Assembly: GCF_001514305.1 (NCBI RefSeq)
Contig: NZ_KQ949094.1
Span: 1-64,000, forward strand
DNA length: 64,000 nucleotides
Reading direction: 5' to 3'
DNA from: Streptomyces dysideae
GTDB lineage: Bacteria; Actinomycetota; Actinomycetes; Streptomycetales; Streptomycetaceae
How positions within the stretch are numbered: position 1 is the stretch's first letter; the number at the start of each line of letters is the position of its first letter. Below are positions 1-8,239 of the stretch, in pieces. Both the position numbers and the translations under genes were made by a program. Under the pieces are notes generated by a model. The model was given only the letters and a program-made list of their open reading frames with translations, searched no databases and was not told the DNA's origin.

Positions 1-1
1 C

Positions 2-193
2 GTACCCAACCCCTCCGACGTCGTCGGCGAACTCGCCCTGCTGGACGCCGAGCTGTTCGTGATCGTCGAACAGGACCTGTACCCCTGCGCACCCGAGGTA
101 CCGCTGCCCATCGCGCTGAGCACCCGTGAGCACCTGGCCGGCTGCGGCCTGACCGGAACCCGGCGCCCGACCCTCACCACCCCCGAACGGTGA
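2..193 (+). CDS. Sugar phosphate isomerase/epimerase, C-terminal fragment (5' end outside window)
   Basis: The window opens inside this gene; 63 codons remain in frame up to a TGA. The segment VEQDLYPCAPEVPLPIA followed by a short C-terminal helix resembles the end of TIM-barrel sugar phosphate isomerase/epimerases of the IolE/IolI type (AP-endonuclease 2 fold). That family interconverts or dehydrates inositol-derived or other sugar intermediates in the cytoplasm. The stop lies 7 nt before an inositol-dehydrogenase-like gene, so the two are probably co-transcribed in a sugar or inositol catabolic operon. The exact substrate cannot be told from this fragment. Confidence 0.65.
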   Translation, partial: VPNPSDVVGELALLDAELFVIVEQDLYPCAPEVPLPIALSTREHLAGCGLTGTRRPTLTTPER

Positions 194-200
194 GCCCGGT

Positions 201-1196
201 ATGAGCATCGTGCGCATAGGGGTGATCGGCGCGGGCAACATGGGCGCCGACCATGTGAACACCCTGCACCGCCATGTCTCCGGCGCCGTGGTCACCATGG
301 TCGCCGACCTCGACGAGGAGCGCGCCGCCGGCGTCGCCGGGGCCCTCCCCGACGCCCGCGCCACCGGTGATCCGTATGCCGTGATCGCCGACCCGGAGGT
401 CGACGCCGTGGTCGTCGCCTCGCACGACACCACTCACGCCGATCTGTCCGTCGCGGCCGTACGGGCCGCGAAGGCCGTGCTGTGCGAGAAGCCCCTCGCC
501 CCCACGCTGAGCGAATGCGTCCGCGTCGTACAAGAGGAGCGGCAGGCCGGCCAAGGCCTGATCTCGCTGGGCTTCATGCGCCGCTTCGATCCCGCGTACG
601 TGGAGCTGAAGGAGGCCCTGGCCGCCGGTGTCTGCGGGGCACCGCTGCTGCTGCGCTGTGTCAGCCGAGGTGTCTCCTCCGCCCCCGGCGCCACCGACGA
701 GTTCAGCATCACGGGGTCGGCCATCCATGAGTTCGACACCGTGCCCTGGCTGCTCGACTCCCCGATCACCGAGGTCAGTTGGCACGCGCCCCGCTCCACG
801 ACGGCGACCGGTCTGCGGGATCCGCAACTGATGCTGCTGCGCACCGCCGACGGCGCGCTGACCACCGTGGAGGTGTTCCTCAACGCCGGCTACGGCTACG
901 ACGTCCGCTGCGAGGTGGCCGGCGAGCGCGGCACGCTCGCCCTCACCAACCCCGCCCGCCTGGTCACCGACTCGGCGCGGGCCCGCTCCCTCGGTTACCC
1001 CGCCGACTGGCGTCCCCGGTTCGCCGACGCCTATCGCCTCGAACTCCAGGCGTGGATCGACGCCGTCGCCACCGGGAGTGCGTCTCCGCTGGCCACGGCA
1101 CACGACGGCCTGGTGGCGGGCGCGGTGGCCAAGGCCGTCATCGTGTCCATGAAGAACGGGGGCCGGACGATCGCCGTCCAGGTCCCGGAGGTCTGA
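201..1196 (+). CDS. Gfo/Idh/MocA family oxidoreductase, inositol 2-dehydrogenase-like
   Basis: A 331-residue NAD(P)-dependent sugar dehydrogenase. The N-terminal Rossmann domain shows IGVIGAGNMG (residues 6-15), the family EKP signature is at residues 96-98 (CEKPLAPT), and the central HEFDTVPWLL motif carries the His/Asp typical of inositol dehydrogenases. Family members oxidise myo-inositol or related polyols to the ketone in the cytoplasm. The ATG at 201 follows the upstream stop by 7 nt and fits an operon with the isomerase. The next gene, in the same orientation, is a broken paralogue of the same family. Oxidoreductase assignment is secure; myo-inositol as substrate is inferred. Confidence 0.85.
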   Translation: MSIVRIGVIGAGNMGADHVNTLHRHVSGAVVTMVADLDEERAAGVAGALPDARATGDPYAVIADPEVDAVVVASHDTTHADLSVAAVRAAKAVLCEKPLAPTLSECVRVVQEERQAGQGLISLGFMRRFDPAYVELKEALAAGVCGAPLLLRCVSRGVSSAPGATDEFSITGSAIHEFDTVPWLLDSPITEVSWHAPRSTTATGLRDPQLMLLRTADGALTTVEVFLNAGYGYDVRCEVAGERGTLALTNPARLVTDSARARSLGYPADWRPRFADAYRLELQAWIDAVATGSASPLATAHDGLVAGAVAKAVIVSMKNGGRTIAVQVPEV

Positions 1197-1198
1197 GC

Positions 1199-2234
1199 AT
1201 GTCCGCCTTCCCCACCGCCCTGCCCGCCCCGCGCACCCCGGACCCGATGGCCGCTCCCGCACTGCGCTGGGGTGTTCTGGGCACCGGTTGGATCGCCGAA
1301 CGCTTCGTGCGCTCCGTGCAGGGCCACACCGGCCAGCGCTTCACCGCCGGCCACCGCATCCTCCGCCCCGACCTGGCCGGCGGCCCCCTCCTCGACCTCG
1401 GCACCTACCGTTCCTATGGACTGAGCGGAAGTGAGCCCGCTCAGTCGCACGCCCCGAACGGTCTTGGGCGTACTGGTCCCCGGCGTACTCGACCCCGGGG
1501 CGGCGACACGGATCCTGTCCGTGGTCCGGGCCCGGGAGGCCAGTTCCCTGTACGACCTGGCCATGTGGGTACGGCCAGAGGCGACGGGGAGGCCCCGAAC
1601 CATCACTCCGGTGGAGCAGGGGCCCCGCACGCTGACACCGCACCCGGCGTCCCAGATCGCACGATCACGCTGCCCCGGACGGCCCAGGACACCGCAAGCC
1701 CGGAAGCCGACCATCACACGATCGAGTTAAACCACCCCCGTGCACGCTCCCCGGCAAGCAGCTGACGCCCCTCTGTCCCTCATCACCTGGATCCTCGGCG
1801 CGCCGGCCGAAGTCCTGGCCTCCGCCCAGCCGCATCCCGCGGGCGTCAACGGCCAGACCTCCGCCCTGCTCCGCTACGCCGACGGCAGTCAGGGCATCGT
1901 CACCACCCTCTTCAGTGACACCCCCACCACGGCCACCATCGCCGGGACCCACGCCACCCTGAGCCTGCCCGGCCCCTTCTACCAGCCCGGCGACATCGTC
2001 CTCACCCTGACGGGAAGCGGCACACGACTGACGTACACCGAGCCGCACACCGCACACGACGCCCTGCACTTCGAGGCCGCGGAGGCGGCCAGGTGCATCA
2101 CCGCCGGCCGGCTCCAGTCCCCGCTCCGCCCGCTGGACGACTCGCTGACCACACTCCGAGCGATGGACGAAATCCGCCGCCAGTGCGCCATCGCCTTTCC
2201 CGGAGAGACGGCACAGCACGTCGGTACCACCTGA
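1199..2234 (+). pseudogene. Disrupted Gfo/Idh/MocA dehydrogenase (deletion plus insertion)
   Basis: An ATG 2 nt after the previous stop begins a second Gfo/Idh/MocA protein with a good Rossmann start (RWGVLGTGWIAERFV). After about 50 residues the text jumps directly to GHRILRPDLAGGPLLDLGTY, which in intact family members lies about 130 residues later, so the middle of the NAD domain including the EKP motif is missing. The reading is then broken by roughly 340 bp of unrelated sequence (about 1410-1765). The C-terminal half resumes in another frame near SLITWILGAPAEV and runs to the TGA at 2234. No single frame gives a working enzyme. Confidence 0.8.
1410..1765. other. Foreign sequence interrupting the dehydrogenase pseudogene
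   Basis: This stretch separates the LDLGTY and SLITWILGAP halves of the broken dehydrogenase. It carries a perfect 8-bp inverted repeat (ctgagcgg/ccgctcag, 1421-1444) close to its left edge. One plus-strand frame reads as protein-like (VLGVLVPGVLDPGAATRI and onward), but I cannot assign it to a family. I see no clear terminal repeats or target duplication, so a mobile-element remnant is only a possibility. Confidence 0.5.
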
Positions 2235-2240
2235 TCGCTG

Positions 2241-2268
2241 CCCCGGACGGCACTTGATCCGTCCGGGG
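2241..2268. terminator. Bidirectional terminator hairpin
   Basis: A perfect 10-bp stem (ccccggacgg / ccgtccgggg) with an 8-nt loop lies between two convergent units, the dehydrogenase pseudogene and the aldehyde dehydrogenase. It lacks a T-tract, which is usual for streptomycete terminators. Confidence 0.8.
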
Positions 2269-2280
2269 CCGCAACGCCCT

Positions 2281-3720
2281 TCAGCCGTCCAGCGACGTCA
2301 TCACGTGCTTGATCCGCGTGTAGTCATCGAACCCGTACGCCGAAAGGTCCTTGCCGTACCCGGACTTCTTGAACCCGCCGTGCGGCATCTCCGCAACCAG
2401 CGGAATGTGCGTGTTGATCCACACGCACCCGAAGTCCAGGGCCTTGGACATCCGCATCGCACGGGCGTGGTTCTTGGTCCACACCGACGACGCGAGCGCG
2501 TACTCGACACCGTTCGCCCACTCGACGGCCTGCGCCTCGTCCGAGAAGGACTGGACGGTGATGACCGGCCCGAAGACCTCCTTCTGGATGATCTCGTCGT
2601 CCTGCTTGACCCCGGAGACGACGGTCGGCGCGAAGAAGTAGCCCTTGTCACCGACCCGCTTGCCACCGGCCTCCACGCGCGCGTGCGCCGGCAGCCGCTC
2701 GATGAAGCCCTCGACCTGCTTGAGCTGGTTGGGGTTGTTGAGCGGTCCGTACAGCACGTCCTCGTCGTCCGGCTGCCCGGTCTTCGTGTCGGCGGCAGCC
2801 TTCGCGAGCGCGGCCACGAACTCGTCGTGGATCGCCTCGTGGACGAGCACGCGGCAGGCCGCCGTACAGTCCTGCCCGGCGTTGAAGTAGCCCGCCACGG
2901 AGATGTCCTCGACGGCCTTGGCGATGTCGGTGTCCTCGAAGACCACGACCGGCGCCTTGCCGCCCAGCTCCAGGTGGACCCGCTTGAGGTCCTTGGACGC
3001 GGATTCGGCGACCGACATGCCCGCACGCACGGAACCGGTGATGGACGCCATCGCCGGGGTCGGGTGCTCGACCATCAGCCGACCGGTGTCACGGTCGCCT
3101 GTGATGACGTTGAAGACGCCCTTCGGCAGGATCGCGCCGATGATCTCGGCCATCAGGACGGTCGACGCCGGGGTCGTGTCCGACGGCTTCAGCACCACGG
3201 TGTTGCCCGCCGCGATCGCCGGTGCGAACTTCCACACGGCCATCATCATCGGGTAGTTCCACGGCGCGACCTGCGCGCAGACACCGACCGGCTCACGGCG
3301 GACGATGGAGGTCAGCCCCTCCATGTACTCACCGGCCGAGCGCCCCTCGAGCATCCGCGCCGCACCCGCGAAGAAGCGGATCTGGTCCACCATCGGCGGG
3401 ATCTCCTCGGAGCGGGTCAGCCCGATCGGCTTGCCCGTGTTCTCCACCTCGGCGGCGATGAGCTCCTCGGCACGCTCCTCGAACGCGTCCGCGATCTTCA
3501 GGAGGGCCTTCTGGCGCTCGGCGGGGGTCGTGTCACGCCAGGCCGGGAAGGCCGCGGCGGCGGCCGCCATCGCGGCGTCCACGTCCGCCTGTCCGGACAG
3601 CGGCGCGGTCGCGTACGCCTCGCCCGTCGCGGGGTTGACCACCTCGGTGGTCCGTCCGTCGGCGGCGTCCCGGAACTCACCATTGATGTAGTTGCGCAGA
3701 CGACGCAGCTCGGTGCTCAC
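2281..3720 (-). CDS. Gamma-aminobutyraldehyde dehydrogenase-like NAD-dependent aldehyde dehydrogenase
   Basis: A 479-residue aldehyde dehydrogenase of normal family length. It has the cofactor-binding APWNYP segment (152-157), general-base Glu251 in LELGGKAPVV and nucleophile Cys285 in NAGQDCTAAC. The sequence most resembles aminobutyraldehyde/betaine-aldehyde dehydrogenases, which oxidise 4-aminobutanal to GABA in putrescine breakdown. It is divergent from an Lrp-type regulator that is followed by a class III aminotransferase, the set expected for converting a diamine to an aminoaldehyde and then an amino acid. Enzyme class is certain; substrate is inferred from similarity and context. Confidence 0.85.
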   Translation of the reverse strand: MSTELRRLRNYINGEFRDAADGRTTEVVNPATGEAYATAPLSGQADVDAAMAAAAAAFPAWRDTTPAERQKALLKIADAFEERAEELIAAEVENTGKPIGLTRSEEIPPMVDQIRFFAGAARMLEGRSAGEYMEGLTSIVRREPVGVCAQVAPWNYPMMMAVWKFAPAIAAGNTVVLKPSDTTPASTVLMAEIIGAILPKGVFNVITGDRDTGRLMVEHPTPAMASITGSVRAGMSVAESASKDLKRVHLELGGKAPVVVFEDTDIAKAVEDISVAGYFNAGQDCTAACRVLVHEAIHDEFVAALAKAAADTKTGQPDDEDVLYGPLNNPNQLKQVEGFIERLPAHARVEAGGKRVGDKGYFFAPTVVSGVKQDDEIIQKEVFGPVITVQSFSDEAQAVEWANGVEYALASSVWTKNHARAMRMSKALDFGCVWINTHIPLVAEMPHGGFKKSGYGKDLSAYGFDDYTRIKHVMTSLDG

Positions 3721-3888
3721 TGCCGGCCTCCTGTCAGTCAGAACTGTCCATTCCTTGAGACATCCACCCTAGTCGGCCGTCCCACGTTTTCAACAGCCCT
3801 AATCGCGCCGCAGCTACGGAATCCGCAAGTCTCGACCACGTAAACAACGAATTTCATCAATTCGGCCTTGCGGAACTATCGAGACGTC
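3721..3888. promoter_or_regulatory. Divergent promoter region with candidate Lrp-type operator
   Basis: The 168-bp gap separates the aldehyde dehydrogenase from the Lrp-type regulator gene and must hold promoters for both. It contains an AT-richer patch (3841-3863) and an 8-bp inverted repeat, tccgcaag at 3822-3829 and cttgcgga at 3867-3874, centred just upstream of the regulator start. Lrp/AsnC proteins often bind such divergent regions, so this is a plausible operator but unproven. Confidence 0.4.
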
Positions 3889-4416
3889 GTGCACAGTGAG
3901 CCCGTGGCCAGTCGAAGCGCAGACCCCAAGGACTCCCGGGACTCCCGCGAGTCCAGGAACGGCACCACTCCGCATCTGGATGCCGTCTCCCTCGCCATCA
4001 TCGAACAGCTCCAGGAGGACGGCCGCCGGCCGTACGCCGCCATCGGCAAGGCCGTCGGCCTCTCCGAGGCGGCCGTGCGCCAGCGCGTCCAGAAGCTGCT
4101 CGACCAGGGCGTGATGCAGATCGTCGCCGTCACGGACCCGCTCACCGTGGGCTTCCGCCGCCAGGCGATGGTCGGGATCAACGTCGAGGGCGACGTGGAG
4201 TCCGTGGCCGACGCGCTGACCGCCATGTCCGAATGCGAGTACGTGGTGATGACCGCCGGATCCTTCGACCTGATGGTGGAGATCGTCTGCGAGGACGACG
4301 ACCACCTGCTGGAAGTCATCAACAGACGCATCCGGGCTCTCCCCGGAGTGCGCTCCACGGAGAGCTTCGTCTACCTCAAGCTCAAGAAGCAGACCTACAT
4401 GTGGGGAACCCGATAA
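3889..4416 (+). CDS. Lrp/AsnC family transcriptional regulator
   Basis: About 175 residues with the standard Lrp layout: a charged N-terminal tail, an HTH around YAAIGKAVGLSEAAVRQRVQKL, then an AsnC-type ligand-binding (RAM) domain ending in ESFVYLKLKKQTY. I chose the GTG at 3889; a TTG at 3868 and a GTG at 3904 are in frame, and none has a strong Shine-Dalgarno sequence, so a leaderless start is possible. It lies divergent to an aminobutyraldehyde dehydrogenase and directly upstream of an aminotransferase, so it probably controls both in response to an amino acid or amine. The stop codon lies inside a tandem duplication. Confidence 0.9.
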   Translation: MHSEPVASRSADPKDSRDSRESRNGTTPHLDAVSLAIIEQLQEDGRRPYAAIGKAVGLSEAAVRQRVQKLLDQGVMQIVAVTDPLTVGFRRQAMVGINVEGDVESVADALTAMSECEYVVMTAGSFDLMVEIVCEDDDHLLEVINRRIRALPGVRSTESFVYLKLKKQTYMWGTR

Positions 4417-4440
4417 CCGTGAGGACCCGATAACCGTGAG
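4408..4440 (+). repeat. 17-bp tandem duplication spanning stop/start junction
   Basis: The sequence acccgataaccgtgag occurs twice, 17 bp apart (4408 and 4425). Each copy contains a TAA and a GTG. The first TAA ends the lrp gene and the second GTG starts the aminotransferase. The first GTG (4419) opens a four-codon reading frame that closes at the second TAA (4431-4433). Confidence 0.9.
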
Positions 4441-5800
4441 CAGCAAGGACCTCAGCCGCACCGCGTACGACCACCTGTGGATGCACTTCACCCGCATGTC
4501 CTCGTACGAGAACGCGCCCGTCCCCACCATCGTCCGGGGCGAGGGCACCTACATCTACGACGACAAGGGCAAGCGCTACCTCGACGGTCTCGCGGGCCTG
4601 TTCGTGGTCCAGGCGGGTCACGGCCGCACGGAGCTCGCCGAGACCGCCTTCAAGCAGGCGCAGGAGCTCGCGTTCTTCCCGGTGTGGTCCTACGCCCATC
4701 CCAAGGCCATCGAGCTCGCCGACCGCCTCGCGGACTACGCGCCCGGCGACCTGAACAAGGTCTTCTTCACCACCGGCGGCGGCGAGGCGGTGGAGACCGC
4801 CTGGAAGCTCGCCAAGCAGTACTTCAAGCTGGTCGGCAAGCCCACCAAGTACAAGGTCATCTCGCGCGCGGTCGCCTACCACGGCACCCCGCAGGGCGCC
4901 CTGTCCATCACCGGCCTGCCCGCCCTGAAGGCCCCCTTCGAGCCGCTGGTCCCCGGCGCCCACAAGGTCCCGAACACCAACACCTACCGCGCCCCGATCC
5001 ACGGCGACGACCCGGAGGCCTTCGGCCGCTGGGCCGCCGACCAGATAGAGCAGCAGATCCTCTTCGAGGGCCCGGACACGGTCGCGGCGGTCTTCCTGGA
5101 GCCGGTACAGAACGCGGGCGGCTGCTTCCCGCCCCCGCCGGGCTACTTCCAGCGCGTCAGGGAGATCTGCGACCAGTACGACGTACTCCTCGTCTCCGAC
5201 GAGGTCATCTGCGCCTTCGGCCGCCTCGGCACGATGTTCGCCTGCGACAAGTTCGGCTACGTCCCGGACATCATCACCTGCGCCAAGGGCATGACGTCGG
5301 GCTACTCCCCGATCGGCGCCTGCATCATCTCGGACCGGCTCGCCGAGCCGTTCTACAAGGGCGACAACACCTTCCTGCACGGCTACACGTTCGGCGGCCA
5401 CCCGGTCTCCGCGGCCGTGGGCGTCGCCAACCTCGACCTGTTCGAGCGCGAGGGCCTCAACCAGCACGTCCTCGACAACGAGGGGGCGTTCCGGGCCACC
5501 CTGGAGAAGCTGTACGACCTGCCGATCGTCGGCGACGTCCGCGGCAACGGCTTCTTCTACGGCATCGAGCTGGTCAAGGACAAGGCGACGAAGGAGTCCT
5601 TCAACGCCGAGGAGACCGAGCGGATCCTCTACGGCTTCCTCTCCAAGAAGCTCTACGAGAACGGCCTGTACTGCCGTGCCGACGACCGCGGCGACCCGGT
5701 CATCCAGCTCGCGCCGCCGCTGATCTCCAACCAGGAGACCTTCGACGAGATCGAGCAGATCCTGCGGGAGACGCTGTCGGAGGCGTGGACGAAGCTGTAG
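4436..5800 (+). CDS. Class III pyridoxal-phosphate aminotransferase (diamine/omega-amino acid type)
   Basis: A 454-residue fold-type I aminotransferase. The PLP pocket is visible: FTTGGGEAVE (111-120) binding the phosphate, Asp255 in LVSDEV for the pyridine nitrogen, and Schiff-base Lys284 in ITCAKGMTSGY. Class III enzymes of this kind transfer the terminal amino group of putrescine, GABA or beta-alanine to pyruvate or 2-oxoglutarate. It sits 20 nt downstream of an Lrp-type regulator and near an aminobutyraldehyde dehydrogenase, supporting a role in diamine or omega-amino acid breakdown. The GTG at 4436 is chosen because of the N-terminal SKDLSRTAYDHLWMHF conservation. A strong hairpin follows the stop. 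Confidence 0.85.
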   Translation: MSSKDLSRTAYDHLWMHFTRMSSYENAPVPTIVRGEGTYIYDDKGKRYLDGLAGLFVVQAGHGRTELAETAFKQAQELAFFPVWSYAHPKAIELADRLADYAPGDLNKVFFTTGGGEAVETAWKLAKQYFKLVGKPTKYKVISRAVAYHGTPQGALSITGLPALKAPFEPLVPGAHKVPNTNTYRAPIHGDDPEAFGRWAADQIEQQILFEGPDTVAAVFLEPVQNAGGCFPPPPGYFQRVREICDQYDVLLVSDEVICAFGRLGTMFACDKFGYVPDIITCAKGMTSGYSPIGACIISDRLAEPFYKGDNTFLHGYTFGGHPVSAAVGVANLDLFEREGLNQHVLDNEGAFRATLEKLYDLPIVGDVRGNGFFYGIELVKDKATKESFNAEETERILYGFLSKKLYENGLYCRADDRGDPVIQLAPPLISNQETFDEIEQILRETLSEAWTKL

Positions 5801-5814
5801 CCCCGGCGGTTCGG

Positions 5815-5868
5815 CGGCCCGGGTACACCCCTCTCACCCGTACGAGTGAGAAGGGCGTACCCGGGCCG
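5815..5868 (+). terminator. Transcription terminator after aminotransferase
   Basis: Perfect 12-bp arms (cggcccgggtac / gtacccgggccg) at 5815-5826 and 5857-5868 enclose a second small stem (ctcac / gtgag). It starts 15 nt after the aminotransferase stop and precedes the promoter region of the ABC transporter. Confidence 0.85.
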
Positions 5869-5990
5869 CGTACTGTCCGGCGTTCCCGCCCCGGATCCTT
5901 AGCGTGCCCTGTAACCGATCGGCCCTGCCTTCGTTCACCCGCACGGGGGATAGGCACAGGGAATTACGGATCTGAACGAGGTGTACGCCC

Positions 5991-6731
5991 ATGGTGGCCC
6001 CGCCGGACAACGACGTGCTCTGGGCACGGTCGCTGCACTTCACCCACGACGACGGCTCGCCCGCCCTCGCCGGAGTCTCGCTCGGCGTCCGGGAGGGCGA
6101 GATCCTCACCGTCGGCGGCCCGCGCGGCAGTGGCAAGACGACCCTGCTGCGGTGCCTGTCCGGCCTGGCCCCCGCACAGCGCGGCGAGGTGTGGTTCAAC
6201 AGCGTGCCGGTGCACACCATGGGCGCGACGGCCCGCGAACGGCTCCGCCGCGACCGCTTCGGCTGGATCGACCCGGCGCCGGTACTGGTCCCCGAGCTCA
6301 ACGCCTGGGAGAACGCCGCGCTCCCCGTCATGCTGCGCGGCACGAGTCGCCGCCGCGCCAAGACCGCCGCCCTGGAGTGGCTGGAGCGCCTGGACATCGG
6401 CGAGGCCGCCCGCAAACGCCCGCACCAGCTGACTCAGTCCGAACGCCAGCGCGTCTGCGTCGCCCGGGCCCTGGCCCTCGCGCCGACCGTCCTCTTCGCC
6501 GACGAGCCGACGGCGCCCCTGCACCGCGCCGACCGCGCCCACGTCCTCCGTACGCTCACCACGGCGGCCCGCTCGCACGGCATCACGGTCGTGCTCGCCA
6601 CCCACGACACGGACGCGGCAGCGCTCGCCGACCACACCATGACCCTCCTGGACGGACGGCGCGTCAACACCGTCCACCTCCCCCCGGTCACCGACACGGA
6701 AGGCCGGGCCGCGTGCTCGCTCTCCGTCTGA
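5991..6731 (+). CDS. ABC transporter ATP-binding protein (MacB/LolD-like)
   Basis: A 246-residue nucleotide-binding domain: Walker A GPRGSGKT (about residues 43-50), Walker B TVLFADEPT, and an H-loop in VLATHDTD. The ABC signature is degenerate (LTQSE in place of LSGGQ), so ATP hydrolysis may be altered. The fold and order resemble ATPases that pair with FtsX/MacB-type permeases. The following membrane gene starts 19 nt before this stop, showing translational coupling. Substrate unknown. Confidence 0.85.
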   Translation: MVAPPDNDVLWARSLHFTHDDGSPALAGVSLGVREGEILTVGGPRGSGKTTLLRCLSGLAPAQRGEVWFNSVPVHTMGATARERLRRDRFGWIDPAPVLVPELNAWENAALPVMLRGTSRRRAKTAALEWLERLDIGEAARKRPHQLTQSERQRVCVARALALAPTVLFADEPTAPLHRADRAHVLRTLTTAARSHGITVVLATHDTDAAALADHTMTLLDGRRVNTVHLPPVTDTEGRAACSLSV

Positions 6732-8140
6732 CCCGCGGCGCCCACCCCGTCGTACAGCTGCGCCGCCTCCTGGTGGCAGCGGCGGCGGCAGGCACGGGCT
6801 TCCTGCTCCTGTGCGCCCTGGGCCACGCGATCGCCCACCCCGACTCCCCCGGCGGCTCGGTCCTCCGCCTGGCCTGGTGCCTCCCGCCGCTGGCCACCAC
6901 GGTCTACTTCGCGGTGGCGGTGGCCCGCACGGACCCCGGTACCAGGCCACGCCCCGGCCTCTCCGCGATCGGCCTGGGCCCGGCCCGCGTCATGGCCTTC
7001 TCGGCCACGACAACGGCCCTGTCCTGCACCCTCGGCTCGATACTGGCCCTCCTCTTCTTCCTCCACCTCCGCGGCGACCTGACCGGCATGCCCTTCGACG
7101 GAGCAGCCGCGGATTTCCTCGCCGCGGACCGGCCCCTGCCACTCCCGGCAGCACTGACACTGCTGGGACTGCTCCCGGCGACTGCTTCGCTGGCGGTGGC
7201 GGTGGCACTGCGACCTCGGGAGGCGAGGCCCACTGGAGCGCGGACGGCGGCGAGGTCGTACGGCCGCTTCGGGGCGTATGGCAGGACGGGGGCGAGGGAG
7301 ACGTACGGGAGGTTCGGGGCACAGCTACGGAACACCGCCGCGCCGTCTGCGGGCAGTCGTGCCGCTGGGGTGGCGCCCCTCCCACAAAGAGGCGGCACCC
7401 CGCAGGCACGGGCAAGCGACCCGACCCAGACGCCGGCCCCCACCCCGGGCACCCCTGAATCCAACTGGACCGAAGCCGTAGCCCACCACCCCACCCCGTC
7501 CCCGGACCCCACCCAACCCCCCACCCCCCGCACACCCCCCTCCGGCCTCCCCTGGAGCATCGCGGTTCTGACCGCAGGCCTGGCCGTAGAGGCCCACGCC
7601 AGCCGCGACACCACCGCCTCCGGCCTCACCATGCCCGCCGGCCTCGCAACCGGCCCCGCCACCGTCCTGGCCGGCTGGCTGCTCACCGCCCTCGGCCTCA
7701 CCCTCGCCGCCCCCGGCCTCACCCACCTCTGCGGCCGCCTCCTCCAGTCCGTACGCCCCGGCGCCCGCCGCCTCCTCGCAGGCCGAGTCCTGATGGAAGA
7801 GGCAACCCGCATCGGCCGCCCCCTCGGCGTGGTCTGCGTGGTGGCCTCCGCGGCGTACGCCATGGCGACCCTGTCCTCCGGCACCACCGCCCCCTCCTTC
7901 GGCCCTCTCACCACCCTCGGCGCGACCTTGGTCACGGGCTGCACGGTGGCCACCCTCCTGACCGCCGCCGTGGAGGCGAAGCACGCGCGGGCCGACACCA
8001 CTGCCGCCCTGCTCAGACTCGGCGCCCCGGCGACGATGCTCCGCAGTGCCGCCGCCCTGCGCGCAGGCGCGTTGCTGGCCATGTTCGGCCCGCTGACCCT
8101 GCTGGTGGCCGAGCTCGCGGCAGTGCCGCTGGCCCGCTGA
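6713..8140 (+). CDS. ABC-transporter-associated integral membrane protein
   Basis: About 475 residues starting at a GTG that overlaps the ATPase gene. Hydrophobic segments cluster in two halves: about four N-terminal helices (LLVAAAAAGTGFLLL and onward, LPPLATTVYFAVAVA and others) and about four C-terminal helices (ATVLAGWLLTALGLTLAA through LAMFGPLTLLVAELA). The halves are divided by a long hydrophilic Pro/Thr/Arg-rich stretch of about 110 residues. Part of that linker is encoded by an interspersed DNA repeat (7354-7455). It is most likely the permease partner of the upstream ATPase, but no FtsX signature is clear and the cargo is unknown. Confidence 0.75.
   Translation: MLALRLTRGAHPVVQLRRLLVAAAAAGTGFLLLCALGHAIAHPDSPGGSVLRLAWCLPPLATTVYFAVAVARTDPGTRPRPGLSAIGLGPARVMAFSATTTALSCTLGSILALLFFLHLRGDLTGMPFDGAAADFLAADRPLPLPAALTLLGLLPATASLAVAVALRPREARPTGARTAARSYGRFGAYGRTGARETYGRFGAQLRNTAAPSAGSRAAGVAPLPQRGGTPQARASDPTQTPAPTPGTPESNWTEAVAHHPTPSPDPTQPPTPRTPPSGLPWSIAVLTAGLAVEAHASRDTTASGLTMPAGLATGPATVLAGWLLTALGLTLAAPGLTHLCGRLLQSVRPGARRLLAGRVLMEEATRIGRPLGVVCVVASAAYAMATLSSGTTAPSFGPLTTLGATLVTGCTVATLLTAAVEAKHARADTTAALLRLGAPATMLRSAAALRAGALLAMFGPLTLLVAELAAVPLAR
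7354..7455 (+). repeat. Interspersed structured repeat, copy A (inside membrane-protein gene)
   Basis: About 100 bp that align with 10774-10873 at roughly 80% by eye. The shared core includes ccgctgg, ggcgccc, aaagag, gcggcaccccgc and cgccgggcacc-like words. A GTGCCGC/GCGGCAC inverted repeat can form a hairpin. The copy lies in frame within the linker of the membrane protein. Confidence 0.7.
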
Positions 8141-8239
8141 AAAATCCGCACGAAAAAGACCACCGACCGGCGATGAGTTCCGCACGGAGCCCCGGTCTAC
8201 CCCACCGAACAGCACGCACACCCGATGGGAGAGACCCCG

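Noticed and set aside
1410..1765. Intact insertion sequence
   Set aside because: Too short for a transposase gene, and no terminal inverted repeats or target duplication could be seen.
2254..3843. A 529-codon open frame opposite the aldehyde dehydrogenase
   Set aside because: Arg/Gly/Asp/Val-rich shadow of a well-defined enzyme; no family likeness.
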